DNA of 64,000 nt from an uncultured Bacteroidales bacterium (GCA_905233475.1 CAJOEN010000031.1:1-64000); one strand, 5' to 3'; shown: positions 8,230 to 18,455, numbered from the stretch's first letter. Notes: generated from the letters alone by a model not told the origin. Made by a program: numbers and translations.

Positions 8230-9372
8230 TTACCAAACTATAAGCTTTTGGGAACAGTCGGCCGTTTTTACGAAATAAACACCGCTGTCGAGACCGCGTA
8301 TATCCATAACGGCAATGCCGTCGCCGGAGACGGTCTTTCTCACAATCTTTCCGGCCATGTCTATTATTATAATGTGTGTCCCGGCTTCAAGTCCGTGTAT
8401 GGCAATGCGCTCTTTTGCAGGATTGGGATTGATGGTGAAATGGACGTAAGAACTTTCGTCGATGCTGTTGTCGCAACTATGTGTACCACTGGTAGTTAGT
8501 ATCATTGCGTTGTTGGTGTCCCTAACTGCCCAGCCTTTGGCTATGGCATTAGCTACGTTGGCGTTGAAAAATGCGTCGCCTGTGTTGGATATGTCGTCGG
8601 TTGGGGTAAGGTTGTGACTTTCGCCGGAGGCGGTTGGCAAAGAGCACATCATATTGTCGTAAGCTTGTGCACACAATGCGTTTGAGTTGCATATTATATT
8701 GGTTATTAGCGTGTTGCCACTAAAGTCGAGAGCGCTAATGCTGTTAAATTCGCAACTCAGCGTTTCCAAAAGAGTGTCGTTGCTTATATCGATGGTAGTG
8801 AGTTGGTTATGCGAGCAGAAAAGTTCTTTCAGCGCCGTGTTGCCACTGATGTCGAGGGTGGATATATTGTTATGCCCGCAGTGGAAATAAGTTAGCGACG
8901 GGCATCCGCCAAGGTTAAGGCTTGTAATGGCGTTGTTCTGTGCGTAAAGCGTGTTCAGACTTGTGTTGTTTCCGATGGTGAGTTTCGCAATGCTATTGCC
9001 TTGGCAGTAAAGCTCTTTCAATCCGGAGTTTCCGCTTATGTCAATCTCGCTTATAAGAGAGCCGTTTCCGGCGCAACGAAATACCTTAACGTTGCCGTAA
9101 AGGGTAATTACGGTGTCTTCGGCCGTGATAAATATGCTCCGCATGGTAAAGTTTGTGTCGGCAATCATTATGGAATCGAGGGTGCCGCTTACGATTTTTA
9201 CAGGAGTATTCGACGAATCGGCATTGAAATTCATATAGATACGTTCGCCATGAGGTACTTTTATGTCGATACGGCGGTTCATATTTGCCTGCTGGCAGAT
9301 GGCTGAAAAGGCCAAAAACAGAGTCGCAGTAAAAATCAACAATCTTTTGACGGAAGCAAGTGCTTTATTCAT
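8230..9372 (-). CDS. Secreted leucine-rich-repeat protein with T9SS sorting domain
   Basis: A 380-aa protein with a signal peptide (MNKALASVKRLLIFTATLFL, cleaved near SAICQ). Between about residues 110 and 235 it holds six repeats of about 21 residues of the form LxxLxCxxNxIxxLxIxxN. The C-terminal 75 residues are a T9SS type A sorting domain (INPNPAKERIAIHG, GLDSGVYFVKT), so it should be secreted and anchored at the surface. The start at 9372 is preferred to 9552 because the promoter box lies at 9405-9412. LRR surface proteins usually mediate adhesion, which is inference here. Confidence 0.88.
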   Translation of the reverse strand: MNKALASVKRLLIFTATLFLAFSAICQQANMNRRIDIKVPHGERIYMNFNADSSNTPVKIVSGTLDSIMIADTNFTMRSIFITAEDTVITLYGNVKVFRCAGNGSLISEIDISGNSGLKELYCQGNSIAKLTIGNNTSLNTLYAQNNAITSLNLGGCPSLTYFHCGHNNISTLDISGNTALKELFCSHNQLTTIDISNDTLLETLSCEFNSISALDFSGNTLITNIICNSNALCAQAYDNMMCSLPTASGESHNLTPTDDISNTGDAFFNANVANAIAKGWAVRDTNNAMILTTSGTHSCDNSIDESSYVHFTINPNPAKERIAIHGLEAGTHIIIIDMAGKIVRKTVSGDGIAVMDIRGLDSGVYFVKTADCSQKLIVW

Positions 9373-9404
9373 AATAATAATTTTTTTGTTGTTATCAGAA
9401 AATG

Positions 9405-9412
9405 CAAAGATA
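9405..9412 (-). promoter_or_regulatory. -7 promoter box of the LRR protein gene
   Basis: TATCTTTG on the minus strand, 32 nt before the start at 9372. It is divergent from the pheT promoter 43 bp away. Confidence 0.6.
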
Positions 9413-9454
9413 TACATTTTTTTCCTAAAAGTGAAAAAAAAGCAAATAAAATCG

Positions 9455-9462
9455 TATCTTTG
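9455..9462 (+). promoter_or_regulatory. -7 promoter box of pheT
   Basis: TATCTTTG, with 73 nt of leader before the ATG at 9536. Confidence 0.6.
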
Positions 9463-9535
9463 AAAGTTTGTAATACAATTTAAAAAAAACAGAAAACGTT
9501 TTTTAACACGTTGAAAGATATAAAAATAGATAAAT

Positions 9536-12007
9536 ATGAAAGTATCGTACAAATGGTTGCGTGATTATGTGAAATCCGAACTTACCCCACAAGAGATTGA
9601 CGACGTGCTGACATTCAGCGGTCTGGAAATAGAAGGAATAGAAAAAGTGGAAACCATAAAAGGAGGCTTGGAGCATGTGGTTATAGGCAAGGTTGTTACC
9701 TGCGAGCCGCACCCCGATTCCGACCACCTGCACGTAACCACGGTTGATGTTGGAGGCGATAGGCTACTCGACATCGTTTGCGGAGCACCCAATGTGGCGG
9801 CAGGACAAAAGGTTGTCGTAGCCACCATAGGCACACAGATATGGACATCCGACACGGAGTTTTTTGAGATAAAGAAATCCAAAATACGCGGATGTGTGTC
9901 GGAAGGCATGATATGTGCCGAGGACGAACTCGGTCTCGGCAGCTCCCACGACGGCATTATGGTATTGCCCGACGATGCCACTGTGGGCATGCCCGCCAAG
10001 AAATATTTCGGTGTGGAAGAGGACTACGCCATAGAAGTGGCTATCACCGCCAACCGCTCCGACGCCACCTCGCACATAGGCGTAGGACGCGACCTTGTGG
10101 CTGCCTACAACACCCAGCACGGTGGCAACTTGAAACTGGAAATTCCCTCCGTTGAGGCTTTCAGGCAGGACAACGATGCCCGTAAAATAGCTGTTACTGT
10201 GGAAGATACCGAAAATTGTCCACGTTACACAGGTCTTACCATAACAGGAGTCAAGGTGGCCGAATCCCCCGAATGGCTGCGCAACAAGCTGTCGGCAGTG
10301 GGCATCCGTCCCATCAACAACATTGTGGACATAACCAATTTTGTGCTGATGGAGATAGGTCAGCCCATGCACGCCTTCGACGCAGACAAGATTGACGGAG
10401 GGCATGTGATTGTGAAAAAACTGCCCAAGGACACCATGTTTACTACTTTGGACGGTGTTCAGCGCAAGCTCAACGGCACCGAGCTGATGATTTGCAACGA
10501 GAACGAGGGCATGTGCATAGCAGGAGTGTTCGGCGGCGAGAAATCGGGCGTTACGTTCGAAACTACCAACATATTCCTCGAAAGCGCCTATTTCAATCCC
10601 GTGAGCGTGCGAAAAACATCTAAGTATCACGGCCTCAAGACCGACGCCTCGTTCCGCTACGAGCGCGGCTGCGACCCAAATATCACCGTATATGCCATAA
10701 AACGCGCCGCACTGCTGATAAAAGAACTTGCGGGTGGAAGCATAAGTTCCGAAATAACAGATATTTATCCCAATACGATAGAACGTTGCAGGGTGGATAT
10801 AAACTACTGTAGAATTTTCAGTTTGATGGGCAGAGAAATCCCTGTAGCTACCATCAAATCAATACTTTCCATGCTCGATATACAAGTGGAGGGCGACAAC
10901 GACGAAGGAATGACGGTGCTTGTGCCAACCAACAAGGTGGATGTAACACGCGAATGCGATGTGGTTGAGGAGATTATGCGTATATACGGCTACAACAACA
11001 TTGAATTTGACGACAGACTGCAAAGTTGCCTCTCGTACAGCCACAAACCCAATCCTAACAAAATGCAGAACGTTGTTGGTAACTATTTGGCCAACAATGG
11101 TTTCAGCGAGATAATGAACAACTCGCTTACCAAATCGGAATACTACGAAAACAACGAGGATTTCAGTCCTGCCAACAACGTTGTGATACTCAATCCGTTG
11201 AGCAAGGAACTTAACGTAATGCGCCAGACACTGCTATACAGCGGCTTGGAATGCGTGGTGTACAACCTCAACCATAAAATACTGAACCAGAAGCTGTTCG
11301 AGTTTGGCAAGATATACTGTTACAATCCCGAACAATCCGAAAATCAGGATGTTACAAAACGTTATTTCGAGGAACGCCATCTCTCACTTTTTGCCACAGG
11401 TAGCGAAATTCCCGAAAACTGGAAATTAAAATCGGAAAAAACGGATTTCTATTACCTTAAAGCACACGTTATCAATATCTTGTGTCGTATGCGTATGAAT
11501 ATGGGACGCATTATTGCCGAGCCGGCCCAAGCACATTACTATTCTTCTGGTATCGACTTGATTTTCAAGGATAGCCGTAAGGTTATAGCGTCTGTTGGGC
11601 AGCTTTCGAAAGCCGTTCTCAAACGGATGGACTGCAAGCAGGAAGTATTTTATGCCGACATCAACTGGGATTTGCTTCTGAAAAACATTCCAGCCAAGGA
11701 CATAACCTACGCCGAAGTGCCGAAGTTCCCCGAAGTTCGCCGCGACCTTGCCCTTGTTATCGACAAAAACGTAAGCTTTGCCGAAATAGAACGTCTCGCT
11801 TATGAAACGGAGAAGAAACTGCTGAAAAAAGTAGGATTGTTCGATGTTTACGAGGGCGACCGCATAGAAAACGGCAAGAAGTCTTATGCCGTGAGCTTTG
11901 TTTTGCAGGATACCGAAAAAACATTGTCGGACAAACAGATAGAGGCCGTTATGGGCAAACTGCAAAAGACTTTCGAAAATAGGTTGGGTGCCAAAATACG
12001 TAGTTAG
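9536..12007 (+). CDS. pheT: Phenylalanine--tRNA ligase beta subunit
   Basis: The 823-aa beta subunit of the alpha2-beta2 enzyme that charges tRNA-Phe. Domain order is standard: an EMAP/OB-type tRNA-binding domain at about 40-155 (VGGDRLLDIVCGAPNVAAGQ split over the motif), B3/B4 editing domain at about 215-390 (RPINNIVDITNFVLMEIGQP, HAFDADKI), B5 (about 400-480), a catalytic-like core, and the C-terminal anticodon-binding FDX-ACB domain (from about 730, FPEVRRDLALVID). pheS is not adjacent, as is common in Bacteroidetes. Confidence 0.98.
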   Translation: MKVSYKWLRDYVKSELTPQEIDDVLTFSGLEIEGIEKVETIKGGLEHVVIGKVVTCEPHPDSDHLHVTTVDVGGDRLLDIVCGAPNVAAGQKVVVATIGTQIWTSDTEFFEIKKSKIRGCVSEGMICAEDELGLGSSHDGIMVLPDDATVGMPAKKYFGVEEDYAIEVAITANRSDATSHIGVGRDLVAAYNTQHGGNLKLEIPSVEAFRQDNDARKIAVTVEDTENCPRYTGLTITGVKVAESPEWLRNKLSAVGIRPINNIVDITNFVLMEIGQPMHAFDADKIDGGHVIVKKLPKDTMFTTLDGVQRKLNGTELMICNENEGMCIAGVFGGEKSGVTFETTNIFLESAYFNPVSVRKTSKYHGLKTDASFRYERGCDPNITVYAIKRAALLIKELAGGSISSEITDIYPNTIERCRVDINYCRIFSLMGREIPVATIKSILSMLDIQVEGDNDEGMTVLVPTNKVDVTRECDVVEEIMRIYGYNNIEFDDRLQSCLSYSHKPNPNKMQNVVGNYLANNGFSEIMNNSLTKSEYYENNEDFSPANNVVILNPLSKELNVMRQTLLYSGLECVVYNLNHKILNQKLFEFGKIYCYNPEQSENQDVTKRYFEERHLSLFATGSEIPENWKLKSEKTDFYYLKAHVINILCRMRMNMGRIIAEPAQAHYYSSGIDLIFKDSRKVIASVGQLSKAVLKRMDCKQEVFYADINWDLLLKNIPAKDITYAEVPKFPEVRRDLALVIDKNVSFAEIERLAYETEKKLLKKVGLFDVYEGDRIENGKKSYAVSFVLQDTEKTLSDKQIEAVMGKLQKTFENRLGAKIRS

Positions 12008-12039
12008 CGTAATATGGCCTTTCCCTAAGTGCTTAATTT

Positions 12040-12606
12040 ATGGAAATGTATAGCATTGTAGAACAGGCGGTTAGGGTGCTTTCCTCGGGTGGTGTTATAG
12101 TGTATCCCACCGACACCATTTGGGGTATTGGCTGCGATGCCACGAATTCTTCGGCCGTTGAGAAAGTGTGTGCCGTTAAAAAGCGCAATCCCGGAAAGAG
12201 TATGCTTGTATTGTGTTCCGATTTTGAGCAGGTTATGGAATATGTGACGGATTTCGATGAAGGAATCATAGCATTTGTGGAGAAGCAGGAACGTCCTACT
12301 ACGGTTGTGTATCCTAAGGCGACAAACCTGCCTGCAAACCTCGTGGCTTCCGACGGTAGCATTGGCATACGGGTGCCGCGTTCTGCATTTTGTCGCACTC
12401 TTATAGAAAAATTCGGCAAGCCTATAGTAAGCACTTCGGCAAATTTTTCAGGACAGAAACCGCCCGCCGCTTTCGTGGATATTGACGCAAGGCTACTCGA
12501 AATGGCTGATTTTGTGGTGCCTGCAGATTGTAACGACTCGGACACAGGTAAAAGTTCACAGATAGTGAAAATAGACAAAAACGGTGAAAAGACACTTCTT
12601 CGATAA
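12040..12606 (+). CDS. tsaC: Threonylcarbamoyl-AMP synthase
   Basis: YrdC-domain protein of 188 aa that makes threonylcarbamoyl-AMP from threonine, bicarbonate and ATP, the first step of t6A37 tRNA modification. Motifs seen are YPTDTIWGIGCDA, KKRNPGKSMLVL and PIVSTSANFSGQ. It lacks the extra Sua5 domain, so it is the short TsaC type. It follows pheT by 32 nt and may be co-transcribed. The partner enzyme TsaD is encoded 8 kb downstream. Confidence 0.93.
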   Translation: MEMYSIVEQAVRVLSSGGVIVYPTDTIWGIGCDATNSSAVEKVCAVKKRNPGKSMLVLCSDFEQVMEYVTDFDEGIIAFVEKQERPTTVVYPKATNLPANLVASDGSIGIRVPRSAFCRTLIEKFGKPIVSTSANFSGQKPPAAFVDIDARLLEMADFVVPADCNDSDTGKSSQIVKIDKNGEKTLLR

Positions 12607-12701
12607 AAAAATAAATATTTTTTGACATATCAGAAAATAAAAAAAAACAAACTGCGTTATCTGAAAGACATTTAAATAACAAAATATAAAAAAACTTCAT
12701 C

Positions 12702-13580
12702 ATGAAAAAAATAATAATTTTGGCTGGTTTCGTCGCATGTGCGGCGTTTACGTTCACATCGTGTAACTCTTCTGGCGAAGAGGAAAATCTCAGTGCCCAA
12801 AAGACAATTGACTCACTGCAAGCCATCGTCGATTCGAAAAATGACGAGGTGGACGCTTTGTTTGAAATCCTTAATGAAATTGAGGATAATTTGGCAAGTG
12901 TATCTTCCAAATTTGGACAGGTTGAGGAACTGCAACGCGGACAAGTGGAAGGTAAAAACGACGTCAAGCTGAAAATCAACAATCAAATTCAGCAAATAAA
13001 TGAAATGATGTCGCAGAACAAGGCAAAACTTGCCAAACTGAACAATCAAATCAAAACCTCGCACAAGGAAAATTCAAAACTGCAGGAATATGTAGAAAAA
13101 CTTCAGACCCGCATATCAGAACAAGAGTCTGAAATACAGAGGCTTGTAACGGAACTCGAACAAAAGAAAATCGTTATCGAAAACCTTAACAACGACGTGG
13201 TAACACTTACCGAGTCGAATGCCGCAAAAGACAAAGTCATAGAAAATCAGGTTAATGACTTGAACACAGTATATTACATTGTGGACACCTACAAAAACCT
13301 CAAGGAATACGGCATTGTAAACAAAACCGGAGGATTTATCGGTATCGGCAGAAAACAGCAGACAACCAACGATATGGACGTATCGGCTTTCACACCGATA
13401 GACAAACGTAAAGTAATCTCTTTGGCAGTTAATGCAAAAGGTGCTCAGGTTGTCTCCAAACACCCCGACAATTCATACGAACTTGTTTTCAACGAAGACA
13501 AAGTCTGCACACAAATCAAAATATTGAACCCCACAGAGTTCTGGAAAACAACGAAATATCTTGTTATTTCTACAAAATAA
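12702..13580 (+). CDS. Coiled-coil lipoprotein of unknown function
   Basis: A 292-aa protein with a lipoprotein signal peptide and lipobox FTSC (Cys20). Residues about 30-185 form a long Lys/Glu/Gln-rich coiled coil (for example QQINEMMSQNKAKLAKLNNQ). A small C-terminal domain (about 195-292) contains GGFIGIGRKQQ and a basic stretch. It is predicted to be anchored in the outer or inner membrane facing the periplasm. No function is recognised. Confidence 0.8.
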   Translation: MKKIIILAGFVACAAFTFTSCNSSGEEENLSAQKTIDSLQAIVDSKNDEVDALFEILNEIEDNLASVSSKFGQVEELQRGQVEGKNDVKLKINNQIQQINEMMSQNKAKLAKLNNQIKTSHKENSKLQEYVEKLQTRISEQESEIQRLVTELEQKKIVIENLNNDVVTLTESNAAKDKVIENQVNDLNTVYYIVDTYKNLKEYGIVNKTGGFIGIGRKQQTTNDMDVSAFTPIDKRKVISLAVNAKGAQVVSKHPDNSYELVFNEDKVCTQIKILNPTEFWKTTKYLVISTK

Positions 13581-13657
13581 GAAACGGTAAAAATATAATT
13601 ATAAATATGAACGGGGAATTTTTCAAAAATTCCTCGTTTTTTTGCAAAAATGGAGCT

Positions 13658-14644
13658 ATGGCAAAGATAGGAAGTGTTGATTTGGGCGCATTTACGCTCG
13701 CTTTGTCGCCGATGGACGACATAACGGACAAGCCCTTTCGTGGTGTTTGCAAAGATTTTGGCGCCGATCTGCTCATAACCGAGTTCATAGCTTCCGAAGC
13801 CCTGATACGCGAGGCGGAGAAAAGCCGTCGCAAAATGCAGTTCGACAGCAAGGAACACCCCATTGGGGTGCAGATTTTCGGCAACGAAGTGGAGCCGCTT
13901 ATACGCTCGCTCGAGTTTGTGGAGCAGGTGTCTCCCGATTTTGTGGACATCAACTGGGGGTGCCCCATGCGTAAGATAGCCGGACGCGGTGCCGGTTCGG
14001 GGGCCTTGCGCGACCCCGAACGACTTGTTTCCATTACCGCTGAGATTGTGAAAGCCTCCAGACTGCCTGTAACTGTGAAGACACGTCTCGGCTACGACGA
14101 AAACAGCAAACCAATTGTGGAGCTTGCCGAACGTTTGCAGGACATTGGCATAGCCGCCATAAGCATACACGGGCGCACAAAAACGCAACTGTACAAAGGA
14201 ACTGCAGACTGGAGCCTTATTGCCAAGGTCAAGGAAAATCCGCGTATGGCAATCCCCGTTTTTGGCAATGGCGACATCACTTCTCCCGAAATGGTGGTGG
14301 AGTACCGCAACCGCTACGGCGTGGACGGCATACTGATAGGTCGTGCGGCCATAGGCAACCCTTGGATTTTCGAGCAAAGTCGCCGTCTGCTGAATGGCAT
14401 GGAACTGCGGCAAGTACCCGTTTCGGAACGAGTGGCGGTGTGCCGCCGGCACCTGCTCGAAGCGGTGCGCTGGAAAGGAGAACGTACCGCAGTGTTGGAA
14501 ATGCGCAAGCATTATTCGGGGTATTTCAAGGCATTGCACGACTTCAAACCATTCCGTATGAAACTTGTGTCGCTGACAAACCTCGACGACCTGCTTCCCG
14601 TTTTTGACGATATAGAAAGGCATTACCAACAAAACGGACAATAG
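13658..14644 (+). CDS. dusB: tRNA-dihydrouridine synthase, DusB-like
   Basis: A flavin enzyme of about 328 aa that reduces uridines in the tRNA D-loop. Seen are the FMN-binding TIM-barrel start LALSPMDDITDKPFR, INWGCPMRKIAGRGAGSGAL with the catalytic-Cys segment, VTVKTRLGYDE, ISIHGRTKTQLYKG and GILIGRAAIGNPWIF. The start at 13658 (MAKIGSVDLG) matches the family; an upstream in-frame ATG at 13607 would add 17 low-complexity residues. It ends 2 nt before the next gene. Confidence 0.93.
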   Translation: MAKIGSVDLGAFTLALSPMDDITDKPFRGVCKDFGADLLITEFIASEALIREAEKSRRKMQFDSKEHPIGVQIFGNEVEPLIRSLEFVEQVSPDFVDINWGCPMRKIAGRGAGSGALRDPERLVSITAEIVKASRLPVTVKTRLGYDENSKPIVELAERLQDIGIAAISIHGRTKTQLYKGTADWSLIAKVKENPRMAIPVFGNGDITSPEMVVEYRNRYGVDGILIGRAAIGNPWIFEQSRRLLNGMELRQVPVSERVAVCRRHLLEAVRWKGERTAVLEMRKHYSGYFKALHDFKPFRMKLVSLTNLDDLLPVFDDIERHYQQNGQ

Positions 14645-14646
14645 TT

Positions 14647-15651
14647 ATGAATGTGCTGCTTACAGGAGCCAACGGATTGTTGGGACACAACATTATTTTG
14701 TGTCTTTTGGAGCATGGGCATAGCGTGCATGCCATTGTGCGTAGAGCTACATCCTTGTGCATACAGGACCCTAATCTGCATGTATTTGAAGGCAACTTTA
14801 TGAATTATAACGATTTGCGAAATGCCGCCGTTGGCTGTGCAGCTGCTATACATGCAGCTGCAACAACCGATATGAGCCAACTGTATTACTCTTGTTTCGA
14901 GGAAGTTATAGTGGAAGGTTCCGAAACAGTGATTAAGGTGTGCAACAATTTGAATATCAAAACAATAGTTTATATAAGTACCGCAAATACAATTGGTTAT
15001 GGTAATCCCGACAAGCCTGCCGACGAACACTCTCCAATGCAGTCGCCGTTTACCGAATCATTTTATGCCAAAGCAAAAAAGCATGCCGAAGAACTTTTTG
15101 TCGCACATTCGCAAAGTGCTTACAATCATGTAATTATAATAAACCCTGCCTTTATGCTGGGAGCTTACGACACCAAACCAAGTTCGGGAGCAATGCTGTT
15201 GGCCGCGCACCGCAGGCACGTCGCCCTAGCCACGAAGGGAGGCAAGAATTTTGTACATGCAGGTGATGTGGCACAGGCCGCCGTGAACGCCCTAACAATG
15301 GGCAATTCGGGAGAACGCTATATTGCAGGATGTAAAAATTTTAGTATCAAGGAATTATATTTGTTGCAAAAAAAAGTTACAGGCTATCCAAAATATGTTA
15401 TAACTCTGCCGACTGTGCTTGTAAAGCTCCTTGGTGTTTTGGGTAACTTATTGAGAGTATGTGGAATAGCTGTCGTATTTTCGTCGGTGAATCTAAAACA
15501 ACTTTGTGTTCAGGAATATTACACCTCCCAAAAGGCTGTAGAAAAACTTGGAATGCCGCAAACACCTGTGGAAAAGGCAATTGCCGACAGTTTAGGGTGG
15601 TTCGCACGCAAGGGCAAAATACGTCCAACGAAAAAAATGTCATTACAATGA
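14647..15651 (+). CDS. NAD(P)-dependent epimerase/dehydratase family protein
   Basis: A 334-aa extended short-chain dehydrogenase. The N-terminal nucleotide-binding motif TGANGLLGHNI is intact, and the active-site Tyr-Lys appears as FYAKAKKHAEELF (YxxxK). Relatives act on nucleotide sugars, dihydroflavonol-like compounds or steroids, so the substrate is open. It lies between dusB and the next gene, with whose start it overlaps by 4 bp (ATGA), which suggests one operon. Confidence 0.88.
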   Translation: MNVLLTGANGLLGHNIILCLLEHGHSVHAIVRRATSLCIQDPNLHVFEGNFMNYNDLRNAAVGCAAAIHAAATTDMSQLYYSCFEEVIVEGSETVIKVCNNLNIKTIVYISTANTIGYGNPDKPADEHSPMQSPFTESFYAKAKKHAEELFVAHSQSAYNHVIIINPAFMLGAYDTKPSSGAMLLAAHRRHVALATKGGKNFVHAGDVAQAAVNALTMGNSGERYIAGCKNFSIKELYLLQKKVTGYPKYVITLPTVLVKLLGVLGNLLRVCGIAVVFSSVNLKQLCVQEYYTSQKAVEKLGMPQTPVEKAIADSLGWFARKGKIRPTKKMSLQ

Positions 15652-16202
15652 ACGCTTTGACTTACCTGCTCGCCGGAAAAACTCAGTACAACCTGCACTC
15701 GCCTTTTGTTTTCGGCCTTTACACCGAGGTTTTGTTGCCGCGGGTTAGTCCATCGTTTCTGCAAACCTGCGGACTCTCACTCCGCGACAGGCGCAATGCC
15801 GCGTTTATGTACAAACTTGCCGACCATTACGGATTGAAGAAAATTTTGGTGCGGAAAAAGCCCAATGTGTCCGGTGTTTTAGAGTGGGCGGAAGAAAAAC
15901 TTCCCCAGCTGTTGGGGACAGAGGCAGGCGTTTCGGGAAATGACTGTAAATCACCTTTTTGCGCAAGTTTGATGATATGCGATGCTGAAAGTTTTCTTTC
16001 GATGAAAAAAGAAAATTCAGAAATCTTTTCGCACGGAACGGTGGTTGTAGTGCCAGATATTCATGTGTTTAGTGCCAGCGAGCGACTTTGGGAAACTATA
16101 ACCAACGACACATCAAATATCCTGACCATTGACGTTTATACAATGGGAATGGTGTTTTTTCGCGAGGAACTCAGTGTACAGCGTTTCCTGCTAAGGGTTT
16201 AA
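15648..16202 (+). CDS. Shortened SAM-methyltransferase-like protein
   Basis: A 184-aa protein starting with the ATG at 15648 that overlaps the preceding TGA. The ends resemble a family of Bacteroidetes class I methyltransferases of about 240 aa: the N-terminal YNLHSPFVFGLYTEV and the C-terminal LTIDVYTMGMVFFREE are hallmarks as I recall them. The middle, where the glycine-rich SAM-binding motif should be, is short and lacks a recognisable GxGxG. It is therefore probably a divergent or non-catalytic remnant. An alternative long frame beginning at 15459 merely overlaps the previous gene. Confidence 0.7.
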   Translation: MNALTYLLAGKTQYNLHSPFVFGLYTEVLLPRVSPSFLQTCGLSLRDRRNAAFMYKLADHYGLKKILVRKKPNVSGVLEWAEEKLPQLLGTEAGVSGNDCKSPFCASLMICDAESFLSMKKENSEIFSHGTVVVVPDIHVFSASERLWETITNDTSNILTIDVYTMGMVFFREELSVQRFLLRV

Positions 16203-16313
16203 AACCTTTTATGCAATAATATCCATGCTTTCGAGCTTTATTCGTATTGTCATTTCACAGGCACATGATGATAACTTTTTGTAAAGAGAGGTAAGTAGGA
16301 CGTTTTTTTTCAG

Positions 16314-16321
16314 TATTTTTG
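16314..16321 (+). promoter_or_regulatory. -7 promoter box of recG
   Basis: TATTTTTG, 31 nt before the ATG at 16353. Confidence 0.55.
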
Positions 16322-16352
16322 CAAAAATAATTATTGAACAACGGCAGCTAAG

Positions 16353-18455
16353 ATGGACTATTCGTATTTAAGCACACCGATAGAGTACCTGCGTACTGTG
16401 GGACCAGCCCGTGCCACGCTTCTGCAGCGCGAGTTGGGCATACACACTTTCGGCGACCTTTTGGAATATTATCCATTTCGCTACCTCGACCGCACCAGAT
16501 TCATTACCATCAACCAGATTGCCGAAACCAACAACTACATTGTTACTAAAGGAGTTATAACCGACATAAAAACAGTGGGAGAGGGACGGAAAATGCGTCT
16601 GACGGCTATTTTGCGCGACGTTACGGGCAGTTTGGAATTGGTGTGGTTTCAGGGAATAAAATGGGTTAAGGAGAGCCTGCGTACCAATGTGGAATATCTG
16701 GTTTTGGGGCGTCCCACACTGTTCAACGGCAGTTACAACATAGCCCATCCCGACCTTGAACCCGTGAAACCCGAGGGCGAAGCCGTTGCACAATCGTTTA
16801 TACCGATATATTCGTCCACCGAAAAACTGAAATCCCGAGGGTTTTCCACCAAAGGCATATCCAAGATAATGTCGGTGCTGTTGGGCGATGCGCACGGAAA
16901 CATACCGGAGACACTACCCAAACACATAATAAGCCGTTTCGGACTGATGGGGCGCGAGGAAGCCATGTTCAACATACATTTCCCCAAAGATGCCGAAACC
17001 AACGCAAAGGCTGTGCGACGGCTCAAATTCGAGGAAGTGTTTATGATGCAGCTGGAGTACCTTTATGCCAAAACCGAACGCAGGGAAAAGGGTAGGGGAT
17101 TTGTTTTCAATCATATAGGAAATTATTTCAACAGCTTTTACAAAAACAACCTGCCTTTTGAACTTACCGGTGCCCAAAAACGTGTGGTGCGCGAAATTTA
17201 CACCGACATGCGTACCGGCAAGCAGATGAATCGTCTGCTACAAGGCGATGTGGGCAGTGGCAAAACACTTGTAGCTCTGCTATGTATGCTCATAGCCTGC
17301 GACAACGGTTTCCAAGCCTGCCTTATGGCACCGACTGAAATACTTGCTACACAGCACTTTGCCAATATTATGAAATTTCTTCAAAATATCGGCATTGAAG
17401 CGGAACTCCTTACGGGTTCCACAAAACCGGCAAGCAAACGAAAAATAAAAGAACGTCTGCAAAAAGGTGAAATACAAATACTTATAGGTACTCACGCTTT
17501 GATAGAAAAGGATGTGGTTTTTGCCAATCTGGGGCTTGTGGTGATAGATGAACAACATCGTTTTGGCGTTGAGCAAAGAGCCAAGATGTGGGCAAAGAAC
17601 ACCATTCCGCCCCACATTCTTGTAATGACGGCCACTCCAATTCCACGCACCCTTGCCATGACCGTTTACGGCGACTTGGACTGCTCCATTATCGACGAAC
17701 TCCCCCCGGGGCGCAAACCTATACGCACTTTGCACCAATACGACGGCGACAGGCTTAAAGTGTTTGGCTTTATGAAACGTCAGATATCCGCCGGACATCA
17801 GATTTACGTCGTTTATCCGCTTATCAACGAATCGGAAAAGCTTGATTTAAAAGACCTTATGGACGGATACGAAAGTATTTCGAGAGCTTTTCCGCAGCCT
17901 CAGTACCAGATAAGCATTGTGCACGGGCAGATGAAAGCCGATGCAAAGGACTATGAAATGGAACGTTTCAAAAAGGGACAGACACATATAATGGTTTCCA
18001 CTACGGTGATAGAGGTTGGTGTGGACGTGCCGAATGCTTCGGTTATGGTAATAGAGAACGCCGAGCGCTTCGGCCTGTCGCAACTGCACCAGCTGCGCGG
18101 ACGTGTGGGTCGGGGAGCCGAACAGTCGTACTGCATACTTATGACCTCCGACAAACTCACCACCGACGGACGGGCACGCATAAAGACAATGGTAGAGACC
18201 ACCGATGGCTTCAAAATTGCCGAAGCTGACCTCAAGCTGCGCGGCCCCGGCGATTTGCAGGGACTACAGCAGAGTGGCGTTATAGACCTAAAACTTGCCG
18301 ATATTGTGCAGGACGAGAATATGATACGTGTAGCCCGCGACACGGTGAACGAAATCCTTTCGTCCGACCCTCGGCTACTTTCGCCCGAAAACAGCCTGCT
18401 AAAACGATATGTGCAGAAAAAGTCGGCAAAAATAAACTGGGGTAGAATTTCATAA
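16353..18455 (+). CDS. recG: ATP-dependent DNA helicase RecG
   Basis: A 700-aa helicase that remodels stalled replication forks and branched DNA. The N-terminal wedge (OB) domain covers about 1-200 (RTVGPARATLLQRELGIHT). The helicase core shows Walker A GDVGSGKT, motif II VVIDEQHRFG (DEQH box), motif III MTATPIPRTLAMTVYGDLD, and motif VI QLHQLRGRVGRG. Length is the same as in other bacteria, so it is complete. Confidence 0.97.
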   Translation: MDYSYLSTPIEYLRTVGPARATLLQRELGIHTFGDLLEYYPFRYLDRTRFITINQIAETNNYIVTKGVITDIKTVGEGRKMRLTAILRDVTGSLELVWFQGIKWVKESLRTNVEYLVLGRPTLFNGSYNIAHPDLEPVKPEGEAVAQSFIPIYSSTEKLKSRGFSTKGISKIMSVLLGDAHGNIPETLPKHIISRFGLMGREEAMFNIHFPKDAETNAKAVRRLKFEEVFMMQLEYLYAKTERREKGRGFVFNHIGNYFNSFYKNNLPFELTGAQKRVVREIYTDMRTGKQMNRLLQGDVGSGKTLVALLCMLIACDNGFQACLMAPTEILATQHFANIMKFLQNIGIEAELLTGSTKPASKRKIKERLQKGEIQILIGTHALIEKDVVFANLGLVVIDEQHRFGVEQRAKMWAKNTIPPHILVMTATPIPRTLAMTVYGDLDCSIIDELPPGRKPIRTLHQYDGDRLKVFGFMKRQISAGHQIYVVYPLINESEKLDLKDLMDGYESISRAFPQPQYQISIVHGQMKADAKDYEMERFKKGQTHIMVSTTVIEVGVDVPNASVMVIENAERFGLSQLHQLRGRVGRGAEQSYCILMTSDKLTTDGRARIKTMVETTDGFKIAEADLKLRGPGDLQGLQQSGVIDLKLADIVQDENMIRVARDTVNEILSSDPRLLSPENSLLKRYVQKKSAKINWGRIS

